A DNA stretch of 64,000 nucleotides from Amycolatopsis vancoresmycina (GCF_000716785.1 NZ_JNYY01000004.1:62001-126000); one strand, 5' to 3'; positions 49,164-57,909 are shown, counted from the first letter of the stretch. Made by a program: numbers and translations. The notes: a model not told the origin generated them from the sequence alone.

Positions 49164-49710
49164 CTGGGTCCGTTTTCCTTCCGGCAGTACATGGTTTCGG
49201 GTCGCCCGAGGTGGTCTGCACCCGGATTCCGACCAGCCGGATCAACATCACCGTGGTCTGCTTCGCCCGCGACGACGTTAGGCAGCCCTCCAGGGCGCGT
49301 CAAGTCCGTGGCGAGAACGTGATCTTGGAACGGTGACCCGTCAACACTCCCTGCCTGCGCTTCGAAAGTCCACCACCGTAAGTCGTGACTTCCGTCGCAG
49401 GGCGAGTTCCGTTCCACGCACGAAGGTGAGCACTGGAAGCGCTCCCGGGATCGCCGCGCGCTCCGGCGGCGCCCTTTACGTACGACAGCGGCGAATCGTT
49501 CGGTGACAAACATCACGGACTCGCGCGGGCACCCCCGGAGACCGGCTTCGTCCGGAGTGGACAGCCCCGGAAACGCGGAATGGGCAGGATCGGCGAACAC
49601 GGCCGCGGATTTCACGGGCAGGAGGCCGGAATTCCCGTCAATCCGCACCCGCAGCCGGTCGATCACGCTGCGCTGGCGCCCGAAACCGGTTCCGCGGCCC
49701 GGCGGGCGCG
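49164..49710. other. Intergenic region upstream of the conservon
   Basis: 547 bp separate cvnA from the TenA-like gene. On the minus strand it holds a promoter with TTGACG and TAACGT about 105 bp before cvnA, and a short palindrome AAGTC-GT-GACTT at 49380-49391. Frames that are open here overlap only low-complexity codons and lack ribosome sites; I see no gene. It may also carry the 3' end of the TenA-like transcript. Confidence 0.6.
49275..49303 (-). promoter_or_regulatory. Promoter of cvnABCD
   Basis: On the minus strand TTGACG (49303-49298), 17 bp, TAACGT (49280-49275). Transcription would start about 105 bp before the cvnA GTG. Confidence 0.5.
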
Positions 49711-50367
49711 TCAGCCGGGAAACTCGTCGGCCAGCGTGTTCCAGAAGAGCAGCTCGTAGCTCTGGAACAGCCGGGCGCAGCGGTGCGCCTCGCGTTCGTC
49801 GAGCCGGCGCGCGTCGAGACCGGCCTGGATCGCGGCGAGCGCTTGTTCTTCTATTTCCGGAACGTCCGCAGCAAAAAAGTCGAAGAACGCGCACTGCTCG
49901 GCGGTGAACCCGTAGTGCTCCCGCATGCCCGCCGCCACGTCCCGGCAGTACCGGCCGAAGGCGGAGAAGTTCGCGAAGATCCCGGCCGCGGTCGCCGACG
50001 ATTCGCCGTTCAGCGCGAGCCAGGCGACGTACGCCGGGTACGCCTGGCAGCCCGCGCGCGGCCGTTCCTTCCCATGGTCCGGACCAGTCGCCGCCAGCAA
50101 CGCGTCGAGCAGCCCGTTCGCCTGCTGCTCACCGGGGGCGAGCCCGCCGAAGAAGGTGCGCGCGTTCGGTTCGTCGGCCCGCGCGGCCAGTGCGTGGAAG
50201 CTCCGCCAGTCGCTCAGCGTGATCAGCTTCTCCTCGGCGGCGAGCGCGGCGAACACCGCGCGCGGCGCCCGCCCGGCGGTGATCAGCGGCACGAGCCGGT
50301 TGTCGCCGTCGCGCGGCGCGAGTTCGGCCTGGATCTCTTCGAGCAGCTTGCGCGCCGACCGCGTCAT
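49711..50367 (-). CDS. TenA/PqqC (haem-oxygenase-fold) family protein
   Basis: This 218-residue helical protein starts at ATG 50367 behind a purine-rich GGGGGA. It shows the TenA-like layout: TRSARKLLEEIQAELAPRDG, RSFHALAARADEPNARTF, QAYPAYVAWLALNGESSA, GRYCRDVAAGMREHYGFTAE and EREAHRCARLFQSYELLFWN. Family members are thiaminases or diiron oxygenases; the catalytic Cys of thiaminase II is not evident, so the reaction is open. It stands alone, divergent from the acyl-CoA synthetase gene. Confidence 0.7.
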   Translation of the reverse strand: MTRSARKLLEEIQAELAPRDGDNRLVPLITAGRAPRAVFAALAAEEKLITLSDWRSFHALAARADEPNARTFFGGLAPGEQQANGLLDALLAATGPDHGKERPRAGCQAYPAYVAWLALNGESSATAAGIFANFSAFGRYCRDVAAGMREHYGFTAEQCAFFDFFAADVPEIEEQALAAIQAGLDARRLDEREAHRCARLFQSYELLFWNTLADEFPG

Positions 50368-50563
50368 CGGTCCCCCCTGCGTCCCGTGGTCCCTCCATTG
50401 AAGCGCGGTTCCCGCGCGGGCGCCCGTGTACACAGTGGACAGTCGTGGGCGCCTGACCGGGATGTCCGTTTCGACGGGGGCGCTTGACGTGGCCGCGATT
50501 CTCTATCCACCTGCGTCGGGAGCCCCTACAGTGTGGCCATCCGGAGCACCGAGGAGGCCAGCG

Positions 50564-52420
50564 TTGACCACCCCGTCCGTCGCCGAGCAGACCGAAGGCC
50601 AGACGATCCCGCGGCTGCTGCACCGCAACGCGGTCGACTACCCTGACCTGCCGGCGATCACCTCGCTCGACATCGAAGGACAGCCGACGCTGAGCTGGCT
50701 GGAGTTCCGCACGGCCATCGCCGAGGTCTCCCGCGGGCTGGCCGGGCTCGGGCTCGCCCCGCGCGACCGGATGCTCATCATGGCGCCCGGCTGCCCGGAC
50801 CACATCGTCGCCGACCTCGCCGCGGCGCACCTGTCCGCGATCCCGTGCACCGCCTACGCCACCCTCAGCCCGGACCAGATCCGGTTCGTCGCGCGGCACA
50901 GCGCGGCGCCCGTCGTGGTGCTGGGCGGGGAGAACGAGCTGGCGCGCTGGCGACCGGTGCTCGACGACCTCCCGGCGCTGCGGCACATCGTCGTGCTGGA
51001 CGCGGCCGCGATCCCCGAAGGCGACGACCGCTTCCTCGCCTTCGCCGACCTGCGTGCCCGGGGCCGGGAAGCGCTTGCCGCCGACCCGGAAGCGTTCGAA
51101 CGGTCGTGGCAGGAGATCAAGCCGGACGACCCGCTGTCGATGATCTACACGTCCGGCACCACCGGCGACCCCAAGGGCGTGGTGCTCTCGCACCGCAACG
51201 CGATCCACCAGGCGTACGCGGTCACCGAACTGCACCACCCGCCGATGCACGCGACGAACATCGCGTACCTGCCGCTCGCGCACATCGCCGAGCGGGAGCT
51301 GTCGATCTACCTGCCGATCGTCTGGGCGGGGCACGTGCACACCCTCGCCGACCCGTCCGGCGTCGTCGGAGCGCTCGGCAAGGTGCACCCGCAGAGCTTT
51401 TTCGGTGTCCCGCGCGTGTGGGAGAAGATGGTCGCCGGGCTCAAGAACATGCTCGCGGGCGTGCCGGAAGACCGGCGGAACGCGCTGCTGCAGGCGAACG
51501 AGCTGCTGCAGCAGGGCTACAAACTGCGCAGCGCCGGCCAGCCGGTGCCCGCCGAGCTGGCCGAGAAGATCCGGCAGACCGACGAGGCCGCGCTGGCGCC
51601 GGTGCGCGCGCTGCTCGGGCTCGACAAGGTGCTCGTCGCCTCCAGCGGCGCGGCCGCCCTCCCGGTCGAGATCATCTACTTCATCGCCGGGCTCGGCATC
51701 GAGATCTGCGAGGTCTGGGGCCTGTCCGAGACGACCGGCGCGGCGACGTCCAACTCCGGCACGGACTTCCGCGCCGGCACCGTGGGCAAGCCGCTCGACG
51801 GCGTCGAGGTGACGGTCGCCGAGGACGGCGAGCTGCTGGTCCGCGGCCCGATCGTGTTCCTCGGCTACCTCCAGGAGGACGGCACGATCGCCGACGCCAC
51901 CGACGCCGACGGCTGGTACGCGACCGGCGACATCGGCACGATCGACGAAGACGGCTTCGTGACGATCACCGACCGCAAGAAGGAACTGATCATCACTTCG
52001 AGCGGCAAGAACATCGCCCCGACCCGCGTCGAGGGCCTGCTCAAGGAGCACCCGCTGATCGGGCAGGCGGTGGCGATCGGCGACGACCGCCCGTACGTGA
52101 CGGCGCTGATCGTGCTCGACGACGAGATCGCCCCCGGCTGGGCCGCGGCGAACGGCGTCGAGGCCGCGCCCGAAGACCTCGCGGACCACCCGGCGGTGCG
52201 CGCCGAGCTGGAACGCGCGGTCGAGTCGGCCAACAGCAGGCTCGCCCGGATCGAGCAGATCAAGCGCTACCACGTCCTGCCGAAGACGTGGACGCCCGAG
52301 TCGGGCGAGCTGACCCCGACGCTCAAGCTCAAGCGCCGGGTCATCAACGACCGCTATTCAGCCGACATCGAAGCCCTCTACGCGGCGGCCCGCGACCCCG
52401 AGCCCGCCGCCGGTTCCTAG
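50564..52420 (+). CDS. Long-chain acyl-CoA synthetase (AMP-binding, FadD15/bubblegum-like)
   Basis: This 618-residue enzyme starts at TTG 50564, with GGAGG seven bases upstream. Motifs are MIYTSGTTGDPKGVVLSHRN near residue 195, YLPLAHIAERELSIYLP, VWGLSETTGAATSN, WYATGDIGTIDEDG and ITDRKKELIITSSGKNIAPT, with the C-terminal PTLKLKRRVI. This is the layout of long-chain fatty-acyl-CoA ligases with a linker typical of the bubblegum/FadD15 group, which feed lipid synthesis or beta-oxidation. A strong palindromic terminator lies 14 bp after its stop. Confidence 0.92.
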   Translation: MTTPSVAEQTEGQTIPRLLHRNAVDYPDLPAITSLDIEGQPTLSWLEFRTAIAEVSRGLAGLGLAPRDRMLIMAPGCPDHIVADLAAAHLSAIPCTAYATLSPDQIRFVARHSAAPVVVLGGENELARWRPVLDDLPALRHIVVLDAAAIPEGDDRFLAFADLRARGREALAADPEAFERSWQEIKPDDPLSMIYTSGTTGDPKGVVLSHRNAIHQAYAVTELHHPPMHATNIAYLPLAHIAERELSIYLPIVWAGHVHTLADPSGVVGALGKVHPQSFFGVPRVWEKMVAGLKNMLAGVPEDRRNALLQANELLQQGYKLRSAGQPVPAELAEKIRQTDEAALAPVRALLGLDKVLVASSGAAALPVEIIYFIAGLGIEICEVWGLSETTGAATSNSGTDFRAGTVGKPLDGVEVTVAEDGELLVRGPIVFLGYLQEDGTIADATDADGWYATGDIGTIDEDGFVTITDRKKELIITSSGKNIAPTRVEGLLKEHPLIGQAVAIGDDRPYVTALIVLDDEIAPGWAAANGVEAAPEDLADHPAVRAELERAVESANSRLARIEQIKRYHVLPKTWTPESGELTPTLKLKRRVINDRYSADIEALYAAARDPEPAAGS

Positions 52421-52433
52421 CCCTGCCGCGGCT

Positions 52434-52479
52434 GTCGTGAGTGGTAAGGCGCGTTAGAACGCGCCTTACCACTCACGAC
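52434..52479. terminator. Perfect 22-bp palindrome, bidirectional terminator (copy 1)
   Basis: Two perfect 22-nt arms (52434-52455 and 52458-52479) around an AG spacer, core GTGGTAAGGCGCGTT. It sits between the convergent acyl-CoA synthetase and SDR genes, and a near-identical copy is at 62541-62588. There is no T-tract, but the stem is very stable. Confidence 0.85.
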
Positions 52480-52488
52480 CGGGCCCGG

Positions 52489-53385
52489 TCAGGCGGTGCG
52501 GGGCGAAGTGTCCGTCCACTTGCGCAGGCGCGGCGGGACGCGCTTCTCCAGGCCGTAGTTCTCCAGGTGGGCGGAGAACACCTCGTCGAACGCCTTCTGC
52601 ACGGTCTCGGTGTCCCACACCGGGCGCTCGAGGATCGGCTGCTTGAGGAACGGCTGGCCCATGACGTGCAGCTGCGGGCCGTTGCAGCGGATCATCTGCC
52701 CGGTGATGCCGTCCGAGCCCGCGCCGAGCAGGAACAGCACGACCGGCGCGATCCGGGCCGGCGTGCGGTCCGGCGGGCAGGCGCGCAGCGAACGCTCGGA
52801 CTTCCACACCATGCGCGTGTGCGCGAGCGGGCAGACGGCGTTGACGCGGATCCCGACGTCTTCGAGGTCGAGCGCCCAGGAGTAGGTCAGGGACGCGACC
52901 GCGCCCTTGCTCGCCGCGTACACGCCGAGCTTGCGCTGCCCGAGCGAAGCGCCCGAGGAGATGTTGACGATCGAGCCGCCGGTGCCGGCGTCGACCATCG
53001 CCTTGATCGCGGCCAGCCCGGTGTTGACCACGCCGAGGACGTTCACCTGGACGAGCTCCCGCGCCTGCTCGGCGTCGTCCTCCCAGGGCAGCGCCTCGTA
53101 GTTTAGCCCGGCGTTGTTGACCAGCCCGTCGATGCCGCCGAACTCCTTGACGCACAGGTCGACGATCTCCTGCGCCTCGCCGGCCTCGGCCACGCTGTGC
53201 CCGCTCGCGACGGCGCGGCCGCCGTGCGCCCGGATGGTCTCCGCCGTCCGTTCCGCCAGCTCCGCGTCGACGTCGTTGACGACCACCGCCCCGCCCGCCC
53301 GCGCGACGTGCACCGCGAACGCCTCGCCCAGTCCCCGCCCGGCCCCGGTCACCACGACCGCCTTGCCCTGCATCAACCCGTCCAT
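52489..53385 (-). CDS. SDR family oxidoreductase (hydroxyacyl-CoA dehydrogenase-like)
   Basis: This 298-residue protein starts at ATG 53385, with GGAG upstream. It has VVVTGAGRGLGEAFAV (cofactor loop), LVNNAGLNYEALPW, IVNISSGASLGQRKLGVYAA with the catalytic Ser and YAASK (Tyr and Lys), and DVGIRVNAVCPLA. A C-terminal extension of 40 residues (FDEVFSAHLENYGLEKRVPP) is seen in MFP-2-like beta-oxidation SDRs. It probably oxidises 3-hydroxyacyl-CoA or a steroid alcohol, and its gene faces a fatty-acyl-CoA synthetase across the terminator. Confidence 0.9.
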   Translation of the reverse strand: MDGLMQGKAVVVTGAGRGLGEAFAVHVARAGGAVVVNDVDAELAERTAETIRAHGGRAVASGHSVAEAGEAQEIVDLCVKEFGGIDGLVNNAGLNYEALPWEDDAEQARELVQVNVLGVVNTGLAAIKAMVDAGTGGSIVNISSGASLGQRKLGVYAASKGAVASLTYSWALDLEDVGIRVNAVCPLAHTRMVWKSERSLRACPPDRTPARIAPVVLFLLGAGSDGITGQMIRCNGPQLHVMGQPFLKQPILERPVWDTETVQKAFDEVFSAHLENYGLEKRVPPRLRKWTDTSPRTA

Positions 53386-53691
53386 CGCTTCTCCCCGATC
53401 TGCGCGGCGCCGGCGGCGCGCGGTCCGTCCACCCCGGCCGGCTCTGTGTCCAGTCTTGGCCCATTCGGTCCAACGCGGCATCGCCGCGACGACGAGCGGC
53501 CGCCGCCCTGCGCCGAGCGAGTCCGGTTCGATCAGCCCGGACGTACCCGCGAGCCGGTCACGAGGGGGTGACTGGCGGCCGTTCCGGGGACACCGCGCCG
53601 TGACCGGCGGCATACTGTCAGTGCTTTCCGGTGGTGGGACGTGACTCCACCGGACGGGGTCGTCACTGACGAGGCACAATGCGGACGGTCC
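53386..53691. other. Intergenic region with a nested stem-loop
   Basis: About 306 bp between divergent SDR and MFS genes. Outer arms GTCAGTG (53617-53623) and CACTGAC (53664-53670) enclose inner arms CCGGTGG (53628-53634) and CCACCGG (53647-53653), a possible leader structure or operator just before the MFS gene. The rest shows nothing clear. Confidence 0.5.
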
Positions 53692-54939
53692 ATGTTCACT
53701 CGATCGGGGGACGGTGGTGACGAGGTGACGACGCACGCGACACCCCGGCTCCGGGCCGTCCTGGCCAACCGCGAGTTCCGCGCGCTGTGGTTCGCCGAGA
53801 CGCAGTCGATGCTCGGCGACCAGCTGACCATCGTCGCGCTGGCCATCCTGATCTTCGACCGGACCGGGTCGCCGCTGCTGTCGGCGGTCGTCTACTCACT
53901 GACGTTCCTGCCCGCGCTCGCCGGCGGGCTCGGGCTGTCCCAGCTCGCCGACCGGTACCCGCGGCGCGCGGTGCTCGCGACCGGCTCGTTCGCGCAGGCG
54001 GTGCTGATCGGGCTGATGGCCGTGCCCGGGATGCCGATGGGCTGGCTGTTCGTCCTCTTCGTCTTCGCCCGGCTGGCGAACGCGCCGTGCAACGCGGCGC
54101 AGAACGCGCTCGGCCGGGAGATCTTCGCCGACGACGACGTCTACCTGCAGAGCCAGGACCTGCGCGGGATCACGAACAACACCGCGATGCTGGCCGGGCT
54201 CGCGGCCGGCGGCCTGCTCGTGACGAGCATCGGGACGTCGTGGGCGCTGGCGATCGACGCGTTCACGTTCGTGGTCGCCACCGTCGCCGTGCGGCTGCTG
54301 GTGCTGCGGCGGCCGGCCGCCGGGAACGGCGGCGCCCCGTGGTTCGGCGCCGTCCGGCAGGTTTTCGGCGACGAACGGCTGCGCGTGCTGCTGTACCTGT
54401 CCTGGCTCGTCGGCCTCGCGGTGATCCCGGAAGGCCTCGCCGCGCCGCTCGCCGCGCAGCTGGGCGCGGGTGACCAGGCGGTCGGCTGGCTGCTGGCCGC
54501 CGATCCGCTGGGTTTCGTCGTCGGGACGTTCCTGCTCTCGCGGTTCGTCTCGACGGAACACCGCCGCAAGCTGCTGGGCGTGCTGGCCGCCCTGCCGCTG
54601 GCCGCGCTCGCGGCCTTCGCGCTGAAGCCGGACCTGGCGGTCGCGCTGGTGCTGCTCGGGCTGGCCGGGGCGACCGGCGCGTACGTCATCACGGTGACGG
54701 CCACGTTCATCACGTGGGTGCCCAACGACATCCGGGGCAGCGCCGGCGGGCTATACCGGACGGGGCTGCGGGTCGCGCAGGGCGTGGGGGTGGGGGTCGG
54801 CGGGCTGGTCGCGCAGGCGCTCGGTTCGGCGAACGCGACCATTGCGCTCGCGGGGGCGGTGGGACTGCTCGTGGCCGTCCCGGTCGCGTTGTCCTGGCGC
54901 CGGGTCGGGAGTGCGGAACCGGGGCCGGGGTCGTCATGA
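53692..54939 (+). CDS. MFS transporter (12-helix type)
   Basis: This 415-residue membrane protein has AETQSMLGDQLTIVALAILI as the first helix, then SQLADRYPRRAVLATGSFAQ (motif A), ITNNTAMLAGLAAGGLLVTS and VLLGLAGATGAYVITVTATF, the pattern of the EntS/MFS_1 group of exporters. ATG 53692 was chosen; GTG at 53641 falls inside a nested hairpin and GTG 53725 is a shorter option. Substrate unknown. It ends close to the repeat region that precedes the GGDEF gene. Confidence 0.88.
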   Translation: MFTRSGDGGDEVTTHATPRLRAVLANREFRALWFAETQSMLGDQLTIVALAILIFDRTGSPLLSAVVYSLTFLPALAGGLGLSQLADRYPRRAVLATGSFAQAVLIGLMAVPGMPMGWLFVLFVFARLANAPCNAAQNALGREIFADDDVYLQSQDLRGITNNTAMLAGLAAGGLLVTSIGTSWALAIDAFTFVVATVAVRLLVLRRPAAGNGGAPWFGAVRQVFGDERLRVLLYLSWLVGLAVIPEGLAAPLAAQLGAGDQAVGWLLAADPLGFVVGTFLLSRFVSTEHRRKLLGVLAALPLAALAAFALKPDLAVALVLLGLAGATGAYVITVTATFITWVPNDIRGSAGGLYRTGLRVAQGVGVGVGGLVAQALGSANATIALAGAVGLLVAVPVALSWRRVGSAEPGPGSS

Positions 54940-54958
54940 ACGGTTTTTCCGCGGGTTT

Positions 54959-55085
54959 CAGCCGTCACGGTTCGACATCGGTCGTCACCTCTCCGTGCAG
55001 GGCAAGATCATGAATGACATTCAGCTGGGGACGGCGAGCAATTCGCGTCCGAGTCAGCCGTCGCGGTTCGACATCGGGTCGCCAC
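54959..55085 (+). repeat. Direct repeat of about 30 bp, 96 bp apart
   Basis: The words cagccgtcacggttcgacat at 54959 and cagccgtcgcggttcgacat at 55055 begin two near-identical stretches that continue as cggtcg/cgggtcg. The distance, 96 bp, is 32 codons, so both encode QPSRFDIG in the same frame. The repeat lies in the leader of the small ORFs ahead of the GGDEF gene. Confidence 0.7.
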
Positions 55086-55105
55086 CTCCGTCAAGCGAAG
55101 CATGA
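55010..55105 (+). CDS. 31-residue small ORF (MNDIQLGTASNSR...)
   Basis: A 31-residue frame from ATG 55010 (a GTG at 54995 is possible), with AGGG seven bases upstream. It contains the second QPSRFDIG motif and a Pro/Ser tail. Its stop overlaps the start of the next small ORF in ATGA. No homologue is recognised; it may be a leader peptide rather than a functional protein. Confidence 0.35.
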   Translation: MNDIQLGTASNSRPSQPSRFDIGSPPPSSEA

Positions 55106-55254
55106 ACAAGCGATTGAGCGCGTTCGACGGTCAGTTCGACCGGGAACGCGCGGTTCTGTTGGTGAAGGATGATACCCGGCCGCGGAATGCGTCAACACTC
55201 TGGCAGGTACCGATGAGATTACTCAAGCGCAGAGCTAGGCTGGAAAGGAGGTGA
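55102..55254 (+). CDS. 50-residue small ORF coupled to the GGDEF gene
   Basis: This frame encodes MNKRLSAFDGQFDRERAVLL and ends in a basic stretch (LLKRRARLERR). The stop lies inside the perfect ribosome site AAAGGAGGTGA of the GGDEF gene, so its translation must affect access to that site. Typical leader-ORF arrangement. No homologue is recognised. Confidence 0.4.
   Translation: MNKRLSAFDGQFDRERAVLLVKDDTRPRNASTLWQVPMRLLKRRARLERR
55244..55254 (+). promoter_or_regulatory. Perfect Shine-Dalgarno sequence overlapping a stop codon
   Basis: AAAGGAGGTGA is complementary to the 16S rRNA tail and contains the TGA stop of the 50-residue ORF. It fixes the TTG at 55259 as the GGDEF start, four bases downstream. 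Confidence 0.75.
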
Positions 55255-55258
55255 CCAA

Positions 55259-56665
55259 TTGCATCCCGGACCAGACGACGACCCGGCCGCCGCGGGCGGG
55301 GCGGCCGGCGGGCGGGCGCGGGGAGCGGCCGCGCCACCGCCGGTGACCGCGCACGACGACGCGGCAGGCGGTCCGGCCGGGCGCGACCACCCGTACCGGC
55401 CCCGCAACTGGGCGCTCTGGCGCCGCCCGCCGGTGCTGATCGCCTTCATGCTCGGCCTGGAAGCCGTCGCGATCACCGTGCTCGCGATTTCCTTCGTCCA
55501 TTCCGCGGTGCCCGGAAATCGCGACTGGATCAATTTCGGGATCCTCGCGGGTGGGGCGACCGTCCACATTCAACTGACGCAGCGGCAGGAGGAGCGGCGG
55601 CGCAACCGCACCAAAAAAGTCCTGATCGACCTGACCGCGGTGTGGACGTTTTCCGCCGCGTTGATCCTGCCGGTGCCGCTGACCCTGCTCGTCGTTTTCC
55701 TGATCCGGCTGCAACACTGGTTCATCGCCCGCAGGCCGGCCCACAACTTCATTTTCTCGTCGATCACCCACGGCCTGGCCGGCGCGGTCGCGCACCTGAC
55801 GTACGGCGCGCTCGGGCCGCACCTGCTCGGGCAGCCCGGCTGGGGCGGCTTCTGGCACGAGGCGGGCACGATCGTGCTGACCGGTGTCGTCTACGAAGCG
55901 ATCCAGATCCTCTACGTCGGCGGCGCACTGGCGCTGGGACTCTCGTCCGAGCCGACCCTGCGTAACGTCCTGGGCAGCCCGGCCGACAACCTCCTCGAAG
56001 CGGTCACCATCGGCCTCGGCGCGGTGACCGCGATCCTGCTCGCCGTCGTCCCGCCGATGGTCGTCGTGATGGCGGTGGCCACCGTGGTCTTCAATCGCCT
56101 CGCGGAACTCGATCAGCTCCAGAACGACGTCCGGACGGACCCGAAAACGGGCATTCTCAACATGCGCGGCTGGTCGGAGTCGGCGGAGCGGGCACTCGAA
56201 CGGACCGCTCGATCGGGTGATCAACTGGCACTGCTGATGGTCGATCTCGACCACTTCAAGTGGATTAACGACACCTATGGACATCCGGCGGGTGACGACG
56301 TGCTCCGCACCGTTGCGCAAACCCTCGACGAAGTGACGAGACCAGCCGACTTGGTGGGCCGTTTCGGCGGTGAGGAATTCCTCGTTCTGTTACCGGACAT
56401 CGACGAAGAAGCGACCTGGGACGCGGCGGAGCGTATCCGGACGGCGATCGCCAAACTGCACATAGTGACGACGGACAAGCGCGGCGACCCGGCCACGATC
56501 GCGGATCGCACGACGTCGATCGGCGTGGCCCGCCACCCGCGTCACGGAGACAACCTGGACCGCCTGCTGCAGTCGGCCGACGCGGCGGTCTACCTGGCGA
56601 AGGAGAACGGCCGCGACCAGGTGTGCTTCGCCCCGGACAGCCTCACGCCCCCAGCCGCACGGTGA
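55259..56665 (+). CDS. Membrane diguanylate cyclase (GGDEF)
   Basis: This 468-residue protein starts at TTG 55259. A disordered Pro/Gly/Ala head (1-50) is followed by several membrane helices (VLIAFMLGLEAVAITVLAIS, ALILPVPLTLLVVFLIRLQH, AVTAILLAVVPPMVVVMAVA), then a GGDEF domain with VDLDHFKWINDTYGHPAGDD and the active site GGEEF at 370-374. An RPAD inhibitory (I) site at 361-364 is intact, so the enzyme should make c-di-GMP and be feedback-limited. Its 3' end overlaps the next gene by 23 bp. Confidence 0.92.
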   Translation: MHPGPDDDPAAAGGAAGGRARGAAAPPPVTAHDDAAGGPAGRDHPYRPRNWALWRRPPVLIAFMLGLEAVAITVLAISFVHSAVPGNRDWINFGILAGGATVHIQLTQRQEERRRNRTKKVLIDLTAVWTFSAALILPVPLTLLVVFLIRLQHWFIARRPAHNFIFSSITHGLAGAVAHLTYGALGPHLLGQPGWGGFWHEAGTIVLTGVVYEAIQILYVGGALALGLSSEPTLRNVLGSPADNLLEAVTIGLGAVTAILLAVVPPMVVVMAVATVVFNRLAELDQLQNDVRTDPKTGILNMRGWSESAERALERTARSGDQLALLMVDLDHFKWINDTYGHPAGDDVLRTVAQTLDEVTRPADLVGRFGGEEFLVLLPDIDEEATWDAAERIRTAIAKLHIVTTDKRGDPATIADRTTSIGVARHPRHGDNLDRLLQSADAAVYLAKENGRDQVCFAPDSLTPPAAR

Positions 56666-57746
56666 GTTCGAGCTTGACGAGCACCTCGGCACACGATCCG
56701 GCCGAGGCCCGGTCGAGCAGCTGCCGTTCACCGCGGTAACCGGCGGACTCGAGCCGCAGCACCCGCGCCCCGGCGGCGGGGCGCGGGTGGCACCAGTGCC
56801 GCACGACCCCGGTCCCGGCGGAGTCCTTGGCGAGCAGGAGGTATTCGTACCCGAGATCGTCGGCGACCCGCCCGAGGCCGTTCCACCAGAGGGCCCGGAG
56901 CGCGAGGCCGCCGGGGTCGCGGAGGAGCTCGACGGGCGGATCGGCGTGGACATCGATCCGGAACCCCCGCTCGCCGACGCGCACCGAGCGGACATCGAGG
57001 AAGGCGCTGGCCCCGCCCGCCCGTCCGGGCGGCTCGCCGGTCCCGGGACGCTGCGGCGCGGTGGGCGGGCGACCGGCCACCGGCCCGAGCAGCCGCTCCC
57101 CGCCGGCACCCTCCGGCGCCGCACCGCCCGAACCAGGCCCAGGCCCCCGGTCCCCGCCGGCACTCTCCGGCGCCGCGCCGCCCGAACCAGGCCCGGGCAG
57201 CCGGTCCGCGCCGGCCCCCGGCCGCGCGCCGCCCACCCCTTCCGCCCCGGGCAGCAGGACCTCGCGCCCCCCTTCCCCGGCGTCGGCCGCCGGCAGCAGC
57301 GCCGCCACCGTCAGCTCCGCCGCTGCCCGCCCGTCCTCCTCGTCCGGCGTCACCGCCACCCCGCACAGCTCGCCCGCCAGCATCCGGTACCCGCGCACCT
57401 CCGCCCAGCCCAGCGCCGCCGCTCGCAGGCCCGGCTCGCGCAGCCGCTCGCGCACCGCCCCCTCGCCGAACCGCGCCGCCCGGACCAGCCGCGCCGCCTC
57501 CGGGCCCGCCGTCCCGAAGAACCCCGTCATCGCCCGTCGCAGGGCCCGCAGCTGCGCGCCCCGGACCACCCGCGCCACCGCCTCGGGATGCCGCGAAGCC
57601 AGCGAACCCGGCGCGCAGTCGCGCAACGCCGCCGCCAGCAGCCGCAGCTCCGGTGTCGGCGGCTCGCGCAGGGAAGCGCCGGGGGCGAGCCGCCGCAGGG
57701 CGCGGACGGTGTCCTCCACCGGCGCCGCCGATCCGCTCGAGCGCAC
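56643..57746 (-). CDS. Hypothetical protein with 54-bp internal duplication
   Basis: This 367-residue protein starts at GTG 57746, five bases after AGGAGG. N-terminal region: RALRRLAPGASLREPPTPEL and ARVVRGAQLRALRRAM. A central Gly/Pro/Ala linker holds a duplicated PGSGGAAPE-AGG unit. The C-terminal region has FLDVRSVRVGERGFRIDVHA and YEYLLLAKDSAGTGVVRHWC. The family looks restricted to Pseudonocardiaceae-type genomes. It is soluble and of unknown function. It overlaps the 3' end of the GGDEF gene. Confidence 0.7.
   Translation of the reverse strand: MRSSGSAAPVEDTVRALRRLAPGASLREPPTPELRLLAAALRDCAPGSLASRHPEAVARVVRGAQLRALRRAMTGFFGTAGPEAARLVRAARFGEGAVRERLREPGLRAAALGWAEVRGYRMLAGELCGVAVTPDEEDGRAAAELTVAALLPAADAGEGGREVLLPGAEGVGGARPGAGADRLPGPGSGGAAPESAGGDRGPGPGSGGAAPEGAGGERLLGPVAGRPPTAPQRPGTGEPPGRAGGASAFLDVRSVRVGERGFRIDVHADPPVELLRDPGGLALRALWWNGLGRVADDLGYEYLLLAKDSAGTGVVRHWCHPRPAAGARVLRLESAGYRGERQLLDRASAGSCAEVLVKLELTVRLGA
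57101..57198 (-). repeat. 54-bp in-frame tandem duplication inside a hypothetical gene
   Basis: Two copies starting at 57101 and 57155 (cgccggca-c/t-cctccggcg-like words), 54 bp apart, with a partial third. Each adds 18 residues to the linker. Confidence 0.65.
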
Positions 57747-57909
57747 TGCAGCCTCCTGGTCGCCGCGCCCCCTTTCCAGTCTCGTTCCGGACGTCCCGGG
57801 CGCACCAGGGAGAAACGGGCAGCCGTCCGGGCAGGCTGCGGGAAACCACCGCGCACTCCGGGGGCCAGCCCCATGCCGGCCCCGCGGCCGGGCTGGCACC
57901 CTTGGACCC

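Noticed and set aside
54940..55258. c-di-GMP (GEMM) riboswitch before the GGDEF gene
   Set aside because: The conserved GEMM core words are not found; a gtgcagggcaag fragment only superficially resembles it. The small-ORF layout explains the region better.
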